64,000 nt of DNA from Thermomonas brevis (GTDB lineage: Bacteria > Pseudomonadota > Gammaproteobacteria > Xanthomonadales > Xanthomonadaceae). A model generated the notes under the pieces. The model had not been told where the DNA came from, made no database searches, and saw only the letters and a program-made list of their open reading frames with translations. Positions 35,501 to 43,440 of the stretch are shown here, one piece after another. Both the position numbers and the translations under genes were made by a program. The stretch lies in contig NZ_CP060711.1 of assembly GCF_014395425.1 (NCBI RefSeq), positions 930,001 to 994,000 on the forward strand, read 5' to 3'. How positions within the stretch are numbered: the first letter of the stretch is position 1; each line of letters opens with the position of its first letter.

Positions 35501-37249
35501 TCAGGAGCGGTCGAGCGGGCGGATCGAATCCGGCACGATCTGCGCGCCGTGCGCCTGCACCAGCCGCTGGATGGCGGGATCGGCGGCGAAGCCGCTCTCG
35601 GCATCCGACTGGCGGGCGTCGCGCTCGCGCGCGTTGCGCACGTTGGCGGTTTCGCCGCGCGGCTGGCCGATCTCGAAGCGCACCTGCACGTCGCCGCCGA
35701 GCTGGCGGCCGATGGCGTCGCACAGCTGCAGCACCAGGCTGGGCGACTTCAGATGTTCCTGCTCCGGCGCCAGCGACAGTTTCAGCACGCCGTCGCCATG
35801 CGCCAAGAAGGCGGCGTTCTCCGCCAGCAGCTTGGCCGGGCCGCGCAGGCCGCAGCGCGCGACCAGCTCCAGCCAGTGCTCGGTGTCGGTGACCAGCATC
35901 GTGCTGGCCGCGGACGCGTAGGCATGGCCCGCGGGCGCGACGTCCGCCACGCGCGGCTTCGGCGCAATCGGCATTTCCGCGGGTGCGGAAACCGGCGCAG
36001 CGATTGGCGCAGAAACCGGCGCAGGCGGCGGAGCCTGTGGCGACGCCGGCGCCGCTTCGGCCATCGCCGCGCGCGCGCGCGCGGCGGCATCGGCGCGCGC
36101 CTGCGAGGACTGCGACGCGGTGTGCGCGGTGGCAGGTTGCGGCTGCGGCATCGTCGCCTGCGCGCCCGGCGCATCGGGCCGGAACGCCAGCATCCGCAGC
36201 AGGGTCATCTCGAAGCCGCTGCGCGGGCTGGGCGCGTAGCCGAGGTCGCGGCGGCCGTTCAGCGCCATCTGGTACCAGAGCTGCACCAGCTCGGGCCGCA
36301 GCCGCGTCGCCAGCGTTTCCACGTCGATGGCGTCGCTGCCCACGTCCACGCCCGGCACCAGCTGCTTCACCTGGATGCGGTGCAGCGCCTGCGCGAACGC
36401 GTCGAGGATGCTGGCCCAGTCCGGCGAGAACTCTGCCAGCTGCGCAGCTTCGTCCAGCAGGCGCGCGCCGTCGCCGTCGGCCAGCGCGGCCAGCAGCGCC
36501 TGCACGCGGCTGCGGTCGACCGTGCCCAGCATCGCCGCCACCGCTTCGCCGTCGAGCCTGCCGCCTGTGTAGGCGATGGCCTGGTCGAGCAGCGACAGCC
36601 CATCGCGCAGGCTGCCGTCGGCGGCCTTCGCCAACTGGGCGACCGCATCCTCGTCGGCTTCGATGTTCTCGGCGGCGAGGATCTTGGCGATCTGCCCGCG
36701 GATCTGCGCCTCGTCCAGCCGCTTCAGGTTGAACTGCAGGCAGCGGCTCAACACCGTCACCAGCAGCTTCTCGGGATCGGTGGTGGCGAACAGGAACTTG
36801 ACGTGCTCCGGCGGCTCTTCCAGCGTCTTCAGCAGCGCGTTGAACGCCGCCTTCGACAGCATGTGCACTTCGTCGATCAGGTAGACCTTGTAGCGCCCGC
36901 GCGACGGCATGTACTGCGCGTTCTCGATCAGTTCGCGGACGTTGTCCACGCCGGTGTTGGAAGCGGCGTCGATCTCCAGCAGGTCGATGTAGCGGCCGGC
37001 GTCGATGGCCTTGCAGGTCTCGCACTCGCCGCAGGGATCGGCGCTGGTGCCGCGCTCGCAGTTCAGCGACTTGGCGAAGATGCGGGCGATTGTGGTCTTG
37101 CCCACGCCGCGCGTGCCGGTGAACAGGAAGGCGTGGTGCACGCGGCCGGTTTCCAGCGCGTTGGTCAGCGCGCGCACCACGTGTTCCTGGCCGACCAGTT
37201 CGGCGAAACGCCGGGGGCGCCACTTGCGGGCGAGCACGAGATAGGACAT
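35501..37249 (-). CDS. dnaX: DNA polymerase III subunit gamma/tau
   Basis: Clamp-loader ATPase of 582 residues. It has Walker A FTGTRGVGKTTIARIF near residue 44, zinc-site cysteines CERGTSADPCGECETC, Walker B VYLIDEVHMLSKAAFNALL, and the SRC motif VLSRCLQFNL. The mid-region is Ala/Pro-rich (residues 365-430) and leads to a tau-like C-terminal part. No A-run suited to programmed frameshifting was noticed. The ATG at 37249 gives MSYLVLARKWRP. It diverges from tRNA-Ser(GGA). Confidence 0.96.
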   Translation of the reverse strand: MSYLVLARKWRPRRFAELVGQEHVVRALTNALETGRVHHAFLFTGTRGVGKTTIARIFAKSLNCERGTSADPCGECETCKAIDAGRYIDLLEIDAASNTGVDNVRELIENAQYMPSRGRYKVYLIDEVHMLSKAAFNALLKTLEEPPEHVKFLFATTDPEKLLVTVLSRCLQFNLKRLDEAQIRGQIAKILAAENIEADEDAVAQLAKAADGSLRDGLSLLDQAIAYTGGRLDGEAVAAMLGTVDRSRVQALLAALADGDGARLLDEAAQLAEFSPDWASILDAFAQALHRIQVKQLVPGVDVGSDAIDVETLATRLRPELVQLWYQMALNGRRDLGYAPSPRSGFEMTLLRMLAFRPDAPGAQATMPQPQPATAHTASQSSQARADAAARARAAMAEAAPASPQAPPPAPVSAPIAAPVSAPAEMPIAPKPRVADVAPAGHAYASAASTMLVTDTEHWLELVARCGLRGPAKLLAENAAFLAHGDGVLKLSLAPEQEHLKSPSLVLQLCDAIGRQLGGDVQVRFEIGQPRGETANVRNARERDARQSDAESGFAADPAIQRLVQAHGAQIVPDSIRPLDRS

Positions 37250-37304
37250 GCCGCCATTGTGGCATGCGCCGCCGCGCGGCCGGGAGCCGCCCGGCGGGGT
37301 TCTG

Positions 37305-37333
37305 TTGTGGAACCGCCGGGCCACCGCTAGAAT
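37305..37333 (+). promoter_or_regulatory. Sigma-70 promoter of tRNA-Ser(GGA)
   Basis: TTGTGG (37305-37310), a 17-base spacer and TAGAAT (37328-37333) place transcription start near 37340, just before the tRNA 5' end. The integrated element does not disturb it. Confidence 0.7.
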
Positions 37334-37343
37334 GCGCGGTTCC

Positions 37344-37436
37344 GGAGAGGTGTCCGAGTGGTTGAAGGAGCACGCCTGGAAAGTGTGTAAGCGTCTAAAC
37401 CGCGCTTCGGGGGTTCGAATCCCCCTCTCTCCGCCA
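37344..37436 (+). tRNA. tRNA-Ser (anticodon GGA)
   Basis: The 93-nt gene has acceptor GGAGAGG pairing with TCTCTCC (one G-T pair), anticodon stem CACGC/GTGTG with loop CTGGAAA (GGA), a long variable arm, T-arm GGGGG-TTCGAAT-CCCCC, and encoded CCA. Its last 17 bases and the following G form the left attachment repeat of the element to the right; integration leaves the tRNA intact. Confidence 0.97.
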
Positions 37437-37437
37437 G
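37420..37437 (+). other. attL (left direct repeat)
   Basis: An 18-bp sequence covering the T-arm 3' half, acceptor 3' strand and CCA of tRNA-Ser plus one base, repeated exactly at 44225-44242. This is the expected crossover region of a tRNA-targeting tyrosine integrase. Confidence 0.88.
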
Positions 37438-37444
37438 TTTCTAC

Positions 37445-37470
37445 AAAACCCCTGATTTTCAGGGGTTTTT
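37445..37470 (+). terminator. Rho-independent terminator supplied by the element after tRNA-Ser
   Basis: An 11-bp stem (AAAACCCCTGA / TCAGGGGTTTT) with a three-base loop followed by a T-run, nine bases after the tRNA. It probably replaces the tRNA's native terminator, now at 44242-44280. Confidence 0.85.
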
Positions 37471-37474
37471 CCGT

Positions 37475-37511
37475 TTTTCGGAGAGAAACGGCCTGGTACA
37501 TGGATTGGTAC
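37475..37511 (+). promoter_or_regulatory. Left-end recombinase-binding-site candidates
   Basis: TTTTCGGAGAGAAAC (37475-37489) recurs inverted near the right end with one mismatch. TGGTAC occurs at 37494-37499 and 37506-37511, spaced exactly 12 bp; the same spaced pair occurs at 44148-44165. The pair ends five bases before the integrase ATG, so protein binding here could also repress int. Arm-type integrase or excisionase sites are the likely explanation. Confidence 0.55.
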
Positions 37512-37515
37512 ATTC

Positions 37516-39105
37516 ATGCGCCTGCCCCGCTATCTGCTTCTCCGCCCCAGCGGCTACACCTTCCGTCTGGTTGTTCCCAAGCACCTGCGCCGCCACTTCG
37601 ACGGACGCGGCGAGATCAGGCGCAGCCTGCGAACGCATGACCCGCGCCTAGCCCTGGCATGGTCTGGCGCGTTGTTGCTGGCCTACCATGCGGCCATTGC
37701 TCGCGTGGAGAAGACCGGCATGGTGTGGCGGAAAAACGACGATGACGAACTGGCGCAAGCGCTGGGCCTGACTGGCGGACGCAAGCCGAAGGATTGGAAG
37801 GTGGTACATCCGTCCGGCGCGTACCACGAAGGCCCGGACACCGACGACAAGGCGGCCGATATGGCCGCCGCGAAAGAGGCGGCTAAGTTCCTAGCCGAGT
37901 TGTACGGCGGAGCCGGCCCTCTCGGCCCGCCGGGCCAGCGCCCGGCCTCCATGACTTTGCCTACTCCGCCCCCGCCTGGCCCACCGCCTGGAGTAAAAAC
38001 CTTCAGCACGGGCGCGGCTGTGTCGGCCTGGCTCAATGCCGAGCGGCCAAACTTCACCACGCCGGCCCGCAAAAAGACTTTCGGCAAGTTGAAGAAAACC
38101 GGCGACACTTTCGCCGTGCTGGTCAAGCCTGGATCACGGCTCTACACCCTGGGCCGGAGCGATTGCGGCGGCTTCTATGACCACCTCATGGCTGGTGGTC
38201 TGTCGCGCAAGTCCGCGCAGTCCGTCCAGTCCTACCTCAAGCGGTTTTTTACCTGGGCCACCGCCCACGGCTACTACCCCGAGGACAAAGCCAACCCGGC
38301 TGCGGGTCATATCCGCCTGACCCGGGCCGATAAAGCCAGCCGACGCGGGACAGGCTTCCAAGCGTTCAAGGTGGAGCAACTACGGGCGATGTTCGCGCCC
38401 GAAGCGTTCGCCGCCTTGCCGACGCTAAAAGATCGCTGGATGGCCGTCCTTGCGCTTTACACCGGGGCCAGGTCAAACGAACTGGCCCGGTTGGAACTGG
38501 TGGACGTGGGGCCGGACGAACACGAGGGCGTGCCCGTTCTGGACATCAACGAACTGGCCGAGGACAAGAGCCTGAAAGCCGAGGCCAGTATTCGCCTGGT
38601 GCCAATCCATCCCGACCTACAGGCCCTGGGTCTGCTGGAGCGGGTGGAAGCCAGGAAGGCCGCCGGGGAAGCCCGGCTATTCCCTGGAAACCTGCTGACG
38701 CAGAACGGCCCCGCCGCGTCCAGTCAAAAGGCGTTTCTGGCGGCCCTGAAAGCGTGGGGCATTGCCCCACGCGGCAAGGGCCGTATGGGCCTTCACTCGT
38801 TCCGTGCGACCGTCATCCAGCGGATGACCACGAAAGGCGTAGCCCAGGGCTGGCGCGAGTTGTTCGTTGGCCACGAGGTCAGCGAAAAGCCGAGCACGCT
38901 CGACGGCGACCACATGGACACCTACAACCGCGATGAGAAAGGCCGACGCCTGACCCCTCTAAAAGCGACGGCCGCCGCCTGCCTGCCGGCCCTGAACTGG
39001 GCTGCCGAGGGTGTCATTGACCTGGACGGCCTGCGGCCTCTGCTGGCCGCTGGAGCGGCCCCGGAGCAGGCGACAAGCGGACGCCGGAAAAAGGCAACGG
39101 TCTAA
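37516..39105 (+). CDS. Tyrosine-recombinase integrase of the arsenic element
   Basis: The 529-residue integrase lies immediately inside attL. The catalytic set is visible: Arg319 in YTGARSNELARL, His427-x-x-Arg430 in LHSFRATVI, the His of VGHEVSE near residue 453, and the nucleophile Tyr470 in HMDTYNRD. The N-terminal 180 residues include a LRLSTRD-like arm-binding domain (EIRRSLRTHDPRLAL) and a Pro/Gly-rich linker (PTPPPPGPPPG). No strong ribosome-binding site precedes the ATG at 37516; the upstream bases are occupied by TGGTAC repeats. It would catalyse integration and excision at tRNA-Ser. Confidence 0.92.
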   Translation: MRLPRYLLLRPSGYTFRLVVPKHLRRHFDGRGEIRRSLRTHDPRLALAWSGALLLAYHAAIARVEKTGMVWRKNDDDELAQALGLTGGRKPKDWKVVHPSGAYHEGPDTDDKAADMAAAKEAAKFLAELYGGAGPLGPPGQRPASMTLPTPPPPGPPPGVKTFSTGAAVSAWLNAERPNFTTPARKKTFGKLKKTGDTFAVLVKPGSRLYTLGRSDCGGFYDHLMAGGLSRKSAQSVQSYLKRFFTWATAHGYYPEDKANPAAGHIRLTRADKASRRGTGFQAFKVEQLRAMFAPEAFAALPTLKDRWMAVLALYTGARSNELARLELVDVGPDEHEGVPVLDINELAEDKSLKAEASIRLVPIHPDLQALGLLERVEARKAAGEARLFPGNLLTQNGPAASSQKAFLAALKAWGIAPRGKGRMGLHSFRATVIQRMTTKGVAQGWRELFVGHEVSEKPSTLDGDHMDTYNRDEKGRRLTPLKATAAACLPALNWAAEGVIDLDGLRPLLAAGAAPEQATSGRRKKATV

Positions 39106-39231
39106 GGTGGGAAAGCCACTGCCCCTGCCTCAGCCTGGGGCGTTCAGTTTCGTTTTTCGTTCTTCGTTTCCACTCGCGCAAACAGGTTCCACAGGGTCTA
39201 GCCGACACCCCCGCATTGCCTACCCTGGGGC

Positions 39232-40716
39232 ATGCGCGCAAAAAACGAACCTGAACGGAGCCGCCGCTCCTCCCCATTGTCGGGCGCGCTAGCGTCCGAC
39301 AATGGGGGGAGTTTTGCCAGGCAGGAGCGCGAGCGAGTGCCGAAAAGGCAAAACGGGGGCGCAGCCCCCCGCGTCCGGGACGAGAGTTCCGGGCGCTCGC
39401 GGTCAACGGAGTTGGCCGCGCAGGACGCGCCGCCCAGGTATGAACGGGCGCGGCTGGCGGGTGGCTGGGAGGCTGCGCACGCCGGCCCCTTAGCCGAGGC
39501 GAAGCAGGCCGCCCAGCAAGCCACCGCCCGGTCAGGCAAGCCCTGGACACTGGAAGCCGACACGCAGACCCGCGCGATCCTGGACGACTTCCCGGCGCGA
39601 CCAGTCAAGGCGGACACGCTGGCGAAGTATCGGGCCGACTATGACCGGCTACGGGCGCGGGGGGTGTCGCCACTGGAGGCGGCCGCTACCCCGGCCCATT
39701 GGCAGAGACTGCGGACGGCCTGCCGCTTCTGTATGGCCGAGGATGTGCGGCGCTGGCGGGCGGCCAGTGAGCGCGCCCGCAAAGCGGGCGACCTGGACAA
39801 CGCCCAGCGCATGACTGCCGAGGCCCACCGCTTGGCGGTGGCCCTGGATGGCTGGTTTTGCCAGCCCCGCACGCGGCTGAACTGGGCCGCCAAAGCCAAA
39901 GCCCTTGCCGCCCAGGGAAGGCGGCCCAAGAGCAAGAGCCGGCGGCGGGATACTCCGCCGGCTCCAGATCTGGCCGTGGCCGCCCTGCTGTTCCCAGCAG
40001 CCAAGGGCGGCCCCCCGGTACGGGGGCAGGCCTTGGCCGAACGCCACGCCGAACGGCTGGCCGTCCTGGCCCTAACGGGCTTGCGGCCAGCCGAGATGAT
40101 GGCGGGCGTCCGGGTACGGGCGACCGTCGAAGCCGGCCGCCCGCTGCTACAGGTGGAAATCAAGGGCGCGAAGGTGGACGATCAGCGCGGCCACTATGGC
40201 CGCGTGCTTGTGCTGGAAACCACCGGGTCGGCGGCGGCAGCCCTGCGGGCCGCCGCAGAGGCCCAGGGCGGCGCGTTCACACTGGCGACCACGGAAGCGG
40301 ACTACCGGAGCCTAAACCGCGCCCTGGCGCGTCATGGGCTGTCTTGCTACTCGTTCCGCCACGCCTTGGGGTCTGACCTCAAGGCGTGGGTCTGCTCGCC
40401 GGCTTCTGCCGCCTACATGAAGCCAGGGGAGGCGGCCAAGGCCGCCGCCCAGGTGATGGGCCACCGCTCCACCGAAAGCCTGGCGTATTACGGCACGCGG
40501 GCCGGCAGTCGCCGGGGCGGACGGCCGCCCCTGTGGGCGGCCAGCGCCACAGAAGCCGATCTCATCCGCGAGAAATCCCCGGCCTATCGGCGTAGCCGTA
40601 GCCTGCCCCTGGTGCGGTTTCCGGCGCGCGGCAGCGCGCCCCCGCCGCCTGCTCCAAAACAACAACCCGCGCCAGGGGCGCGGGCTTTCTCGAAGCCGAA
40701 GCCGCCGGGGTTCTAG
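39232..40716 (+). CDS. Second tyrosine-recombinase-like protein
   Basis: Up to 494 residues. The C-terminal half carries a recombinase pattern: Arg285 in LTGLRPAEMMAG, Arg376-His377 in CYSFRHALGSDL (Tyr in the usual His position), His411-Arg412 in MGHRSTESLAYYG, and Tyr419/Tyr420 as nucleophile candidates. The N-terminal part resembles a core-binding domain. The frame opens with ATG at 39232, but the first 35 codons span a perfect hairpin. A GTG at 39337 with GGAG nine bases upstream is a better start (459 residues). Whether it is active, assists the integrase, or resolves replicating forms is unknown. Confidence 0.75.
   Translation: MRAKNEPERSRRSSPLSGALASDNGGSFARQERERVPKRQNGGAAPRVRDESSGRSRSTELAAQDAPPRYERARLAGGWEAAHAGPLAEAKQAAQQATARSGKPWTLEADTQTRAILDDFPARPVKADTLAKYRADYDRLRARGVSPLEAAATPAHWQRLRTACRFCMAEDVRRWRAASERARKAGDLDNAQRMTAEAHRLAVALDGWFCQPRTRLNWAAKAKALAAQGRRPKSKSRRRDTPPAPDLAVAALLFPAAKGGPPVRGQALAERHAERLAVLALTGLRPAEMMAGVRVRATVEAGRPLLQVEIKGAKVDDQRGHYGRVLVLETTGSAAAALRAAAEAQGGAFTLATTEADYRSLNRALARHGLSCYSFRHALGSDLKAWVCSPASAAYMKPGEAAKAAAQVMGHRSTESLAYYGTRAGSRRGGRPPLWAASATEADLIREKSPAYRRSRSLPLVRFPARGSAPPPPAPKQQPAPGARAFSKPKPPGF
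39272..39307. repeat. Nested palindrome before the second recombinase
   Basis: Perfect 12-bp arms CCCCATTGTCGG and CCGACAATGGGG enclose a 12-base loop that itself contains the palindrome CGCTAGCG. It sits in the 230-bp stretch between the integrase stop and the probable GTG start at 39337. It may be a terminator, a recombinase site or an origin structure. Confidence 0.75.
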
Positions 40717-40751
40717 CCCCGACCCTTCGCCTTGAGCGTCGTCGCTGGTAA

Positions 40752-40997
40752 TCAGCGAAGCCGACGCCTAGCGCGAGGTTTCGGACGCGGGCGCAGGCCG
40801 ATGAACTCGTCTTCATCGCCGCCGTCGCTCCACCAGTTTTCCCCCTGCTGCCCTTTGTTGAACTCCTTTACGTTGACGCGCGTCCGGCGTGTGCCTGGCG
40901 CGGGCGGCTCCTGCGCTTTCGGCGCGGCTAGTGATTTCGCCATTTCATCCAGCAGAGCGCGCAGGACGGCGTGAGTGGCTTTGGTGTTGTCGGGCAT
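40752..40997 (-). CDS. Small hypothetical protein of the element
   Basis: The 81-residue product starts MPDNTKATHAVLRALLDEMAKSL and ends in a basic tail (LRPRPKPRARRRLR). The centre is Pro-rich, then acidic (GGDEDEFIGL). No family recognised. It is convergent with the second recombinase and upstream frame extension to 41081 looks non-coding. A role in regulation or DNA binding is only suggested by its charge. Confidence 0.5.
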   Translation of the reverse strand: MPDNTKATHAVLRALLDEMAKSLAAPKAQEPPAPGTRRTRVNVKEFNKGQQGENWWSDGGDEDEFIGLRPRPKPRARRRLR

Positions 40998-41119
40998 GGT
41001 CGTACTCAAGGCGGGGACATAACTCCTAGCAGACAAAGCCGAAGGCGCAAGCGCAGAGCGCTTGCCATTCCATCCCACCACACCAGGAAGCCCGCGCCTA
41101 AATCGATGCCACCGAGGCG

Positions 41120-41668
41120 TTAGCGCTTGTCTTTGGCCTTGAGTGTGGGCGCAAACCTTCCGCCGCGCGTGTCCTGCGCGGCGGTCAGGTGTTGCCGCCT
41201 CTCTTTGTCCATGCGGGTAGCCAGGCCCTTGGCAAAAATGGTGGAGTTGACGAACAGGTGGCCGTCTTTCCTGACGAAAAAACCGCGCTTTTCCAGAGAC
41301 TTGAAATGCTTGGAGATCGCCTGCCTGGAACAGCCGAAATCGTTAGCCATTGCCGTTTGCGACAAGCTGACCAGGTTGCCGTATTCCATCCTCTCCAGGA
41401 CATAGGCAACAACTTTCATCTCGTGAGTGGTGGTGCCTGCGTCAAGCAGTTGGCGGAAGTTGCCAAGAAACGCAAGGCAAAACGCTGCGCCCTTTTCGAT
41501 GGCAACGGGTGAGGTTTCGCGGTAGGTGGTGCGCTTCTCGATCACGCCACCGGCAGCGGCTGCGCCTGCTAGGGCTTGTTTCGCGTCATCGGTTAGGCCG
41601 CTCTCTGCGTCCAACTCGTTGCGGACTTCATCGGCGGGGACGGTTTCTACTCGGGTCTGGAATGTCAT
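41120..41668 (-). CDS. RepL-like winged-helix protein (putative replication initiator)
   Basis: The 182-residue product starts at ATG 41668 (MTFQTRVETVPADE). Residues 85-160 form a winged helix: THEMKVVAYVLERMEYGNLVSLS, then NDFGCSRQAISKHFKSLEKRG and FFVRKDGHLFVNSTIFAKGL. The final ...VNSTIFAKG resembles the closing motif of RepL plasmid replication proteins, and the length is right. Iteron-like repeats begin about 120 bp upstream of its start, consistent with an initiator and its origin. A plain transcription regulator is the alternative. Confidence 0.6.
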   Translation of the reverse strand: MTFQTRVETVPADEVRNELDAESGLTDDAKQALAGAAAAGGVIEKRTTYRETSPVAIEKGAAFCLAFLGNFRQLLDAGTTTHEMKVVAYVLERMEYGNLVSLSQTAMANDFGCSRQAISKHFKSLEKRGFFVRKDGHLFVNSTIFAKGLATRMDKERRQHLTAAQDTRGGRFAPTLKAKDKR

Positions 41669-41783
41669 GGGGTTCCTTCGCGGGAAAGTGCGAAGGAAGG
41701 CAAGCCGCCAACCTCGCCTAAAGCATTCAATGAAAAAGGCGCAACCTGTCAAGCGACAAGCGCAACCCAAACGCGACACCGCG

Positions 41784-41866
41784 ACAACCTCGACCGTCAA
41801 CCTTCAGGGGTTGCGGGCTGTCAGCCTCTGGAGGTTGACAGGGCTACAACCTCTAAGCGTTGACAG
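41784..41866. repeat. Iteron-like direct repeats, candidate replication origin
   Basis: Three imperfect units with 24-25 bp period begin at 41797, 41821 and 41846. Each has the form (A/T)CA(A/G)CCT-N6-GTTG, followed by (A/C)(C/G)(A/G)G. A partial unit ACAACCT lies at 41784. Within each unit CAACCT and (A)GGTTG-like ends are partly inverted. They lie upstream of the RepL-like gene in locally less GC-rich DNA. Confidence 0.55.
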
Positions 41867-42133
41867 AAAGATGGGGGAACAGGCCCAAGAGGCTTGTTTT
41901 TACGAGGTTCCGTCAGTGGGTAAGAGATAGAACAGGTAAGAGACAAAGCCGCCCCGCCGGCCCGCTGCGGCGCTGCGCGCCTTGCGGACGCCCCCCAGGG
42001 GGCTGCCGGTTTAGCCGCCTTCGGCGGCTGTTCTCCTGGCCGTGGGCCAGGGCCTGGGCGGGCGCTTCCGCGCCACGCCTGTAGGCGACTAGCGGCCCTT
42101 GCTTCCCTGCTTTATTTTGATTATTGTTGAAAT
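41867..42133. other. Non-coding GC-rich stretch between iterons and arsR
   Basis: No gene seen in 267 bp. It holds a strong hairpin AGCCGCC-TTC-GGCGGCT at 42013-42029 without a clear T-run. Its last 26 bases before arsR are AT-rich (TTTATTTTGATTATTGTTG), where the ars promoter and ArsR operator should be. No clean operator palindrome could be defined by eye. Confidence 0.5.
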
Positions 42134-42463
42134 ATGGAAACGATAGCCGCTGTCCCACTACTTGCTGCCTTGGCCCAGGAAACCCGCCTGTCGGTCTTTC
42201 GCCTGCTCGTGGAACAAGGCCCAGGCGGTATGCCCGCCGGCCAGATCGCCGAGCGGTTGGGCATTAGCCCGGCCACGCTTTCGTTTCACCTGAAGGAACT
42301 CACCCATGCCGGTCTGACGCTATCCCGGCAAGAAGGGCGCTACGTCATCTATTCCGCGAATTTCAAGGCGATGGACGACCTGCTTTCGTTCCTCACCCAG
42401 AACTGTTGCGCCGGTACGCCGTGTGGCGTCGAAGGCGTGTCCTGTAAGACCACCGCTACCTAA
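42134..42463 (+). CDS. arsR: ArsR-family arsenite-responsive repressor
   Basis: The 109-residue repressor has a winged helix with the recognition region AERLGISPATLSFHLKELTHAGL near residues 39-61 and RQEGRYVIYSAN wing. The classical ELCVCDL site in helix 3 is missing. Instead there is a C-terminal cysteine group (Cys91, Cys92, Cys97, Cys104), like the C-terminal arsenic-binding site of Acidithiobacillus-type ArsR. It heads the ars operon with arsI 11 bases downstream. Release from DNA by As(III) or methylarsenite would induce the operon. Confidence 0.92.
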   Translation: METIAAVPLLAALAQETRLSVFRLLVEQGPGGMPAGQIAERLGISPATLSFHLKELTHAGLTLSRQEGRYVIYSANFKAMDDLLSFLTQNCCAGTPCGVEGVSCKTTAT

Positions 42464-42474
42464 CGGAGTTCGCA

Positions 42475-42933
42475 ATGAAGCGCCTACACGTCCATGTCTC
42501 TGTGAAAGACCTAGACCAGAGCATTGAGTTCTATTCCGGCCTGTTCGCTACATCCCCCAGCGTTCGCAAAAACGACTACGCCAAGTGGATGTTGGAAGAC
42601 CCGCGCGTCAACTTTGCCATTTCGACACGAGCCGACGCCGTAGGCGTCAACCATCTTGGTATTCAGGCTGAAACCGCCGAGGAACTCGCGGAGATCGAAC
42701 GCCGCGCCGCCGTCGCTGGCTTGAACGCTGAACCGGAGACGGGGGCCAACTGCTGCTATGCGCGTTCGGATAAGCATTGGCTGGAAGACCCGCAGGGCGT
42801 CGTTTGGGAAGCGTTCCACAGCCTGGGCGATATCCCCGTCTATGGCGGAGAACGGGCCGCCGGCGAAGCCTGTTGCGTAGCGAAGCCGGAAAGCACGGCA
42901 ACGGCCTGTTCTTCTGGCTCTGGCTGCTGCTGA
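42475..42933 (+). CDS. arsI: ArsI-type C-As lyase (VOC-fold dioxygenase)
   Basis: The 152-residue protein of the glyoxalase/VOC fold matches ArsI/CadI. His5, His60 (in VNHLGIQAE) and Glu112 (in VVWEAFHS) fit the ferrous-iron triad. The vicinal pair Cys93-Cys94 (ANCCYARSDK) fits the trivalent organoarsenical site of known ArsI proteins. Extra cysteines lie near the C-terminus (Cys133-134, 145, 151-152). It would cleave the carbon-arsenic bond of methylarsenite using oxygen, yielding arsenite. The GGAG site before the ATG is good. Confidence 0.88.
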   Translation: MKRLHVHVSVKDLDQSIEFYSGLFATSPSVRKNDYAKWMLEDPRVNFAISTRADAVGVNHLGIQAETAEELAEIERRAAVAGLNAEPETGANCCYARSDKHWLEDPQGVVWEAFHSLGDIPVYGGERAAGEACCVAKPESTATACSSGSGCC

Positions 42934-42945
42934 GGACAAACGGCA

Positions 42946-43440
42946 ATGAACACCCAGCCCTATAACATCCTGTTCCTTTGTACGCACAACAGCGCCCGCA
43001 GCATTTTGGCCGAAGGGTTGGTAAACAAACTCGGTAAAGGGCGTTTCAAGGGGTACAGCGCCGGCAGTCAACCCAGCGGCAAGGTCAATCCGCTGGCGCT
43101 GGACACGCTCCAGTCTCTTGGTATCGACACCGCCGGCATGGAAAGCAAGAGTTGGGATGTGTACGCCACACCCGACGCGCCACAGATGGATTTCATCATT
43201 ACCGTCTGCGACAACGCGGCGGGCGAAGCCTGCCCGTACTGGCCCGGCTCGCCCATGACCGCGCACTGGGGATTTCCTGACCCTTCACTAGCCGAAGGCG
43301 ACGAAAGCGCCAAGCGCGCAGCGTTCGGAAAGACGGCGCAGGCGATCGCTCACCGCTTGAGCCTGTTCCTGAGCCTGCCGCACGACACCCTGGATCGCAT
43401 GTCGCTGTTGAGGGAAGTCAAAGCCCTGGGCAACGCCTAA
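42946..43440 (+). CDS. arsC: Arsenate reductase, low-molecular-weight phosphatase type
   Basis: Reduces arsenate to arsenite in the cytosol. The 164-residue protein has the P-loop LCTHNSARS (Cys12-x5-Arg18), redox cysteines in TVCDNAAGEACPYWPG, and the aspartate motif HWGFPDPSLAEG. This is the form common in proteobacterial ars operons. It follows arsI by 12 bases with a GAGG site and its stop touches aqpS. Confidence 0.95.
   Translation: MNTQPYNILFLCTHNSARSILAEGLVNKLGKGRFKGYSAGSQPSGKVNPLALDTLQSLGIDTAGMESKSWDVYATPDAPQMDFIITVCDNAAGEACPYWPGSPMTAHWGFPDPSLAEGDESAKRAAFGKTAQAIAHRLSLFLSLPHDTLDRMSLLREVKALGNA

Noticed and set aside
35782..36174. Arg-rich frame near the dnaX low-complexity region, as a possible alternative gamma product
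   Set aside because: No slippery A-run was seen and the frame has no conserved features; shadow of the Ala/Pro-rich linker.
37248..37640. Plus-strand frame running through tRNA-Ser into the integrase start
   Set aside because: It crosses the tRNA and terminator and has no protein similarity; chance frame.
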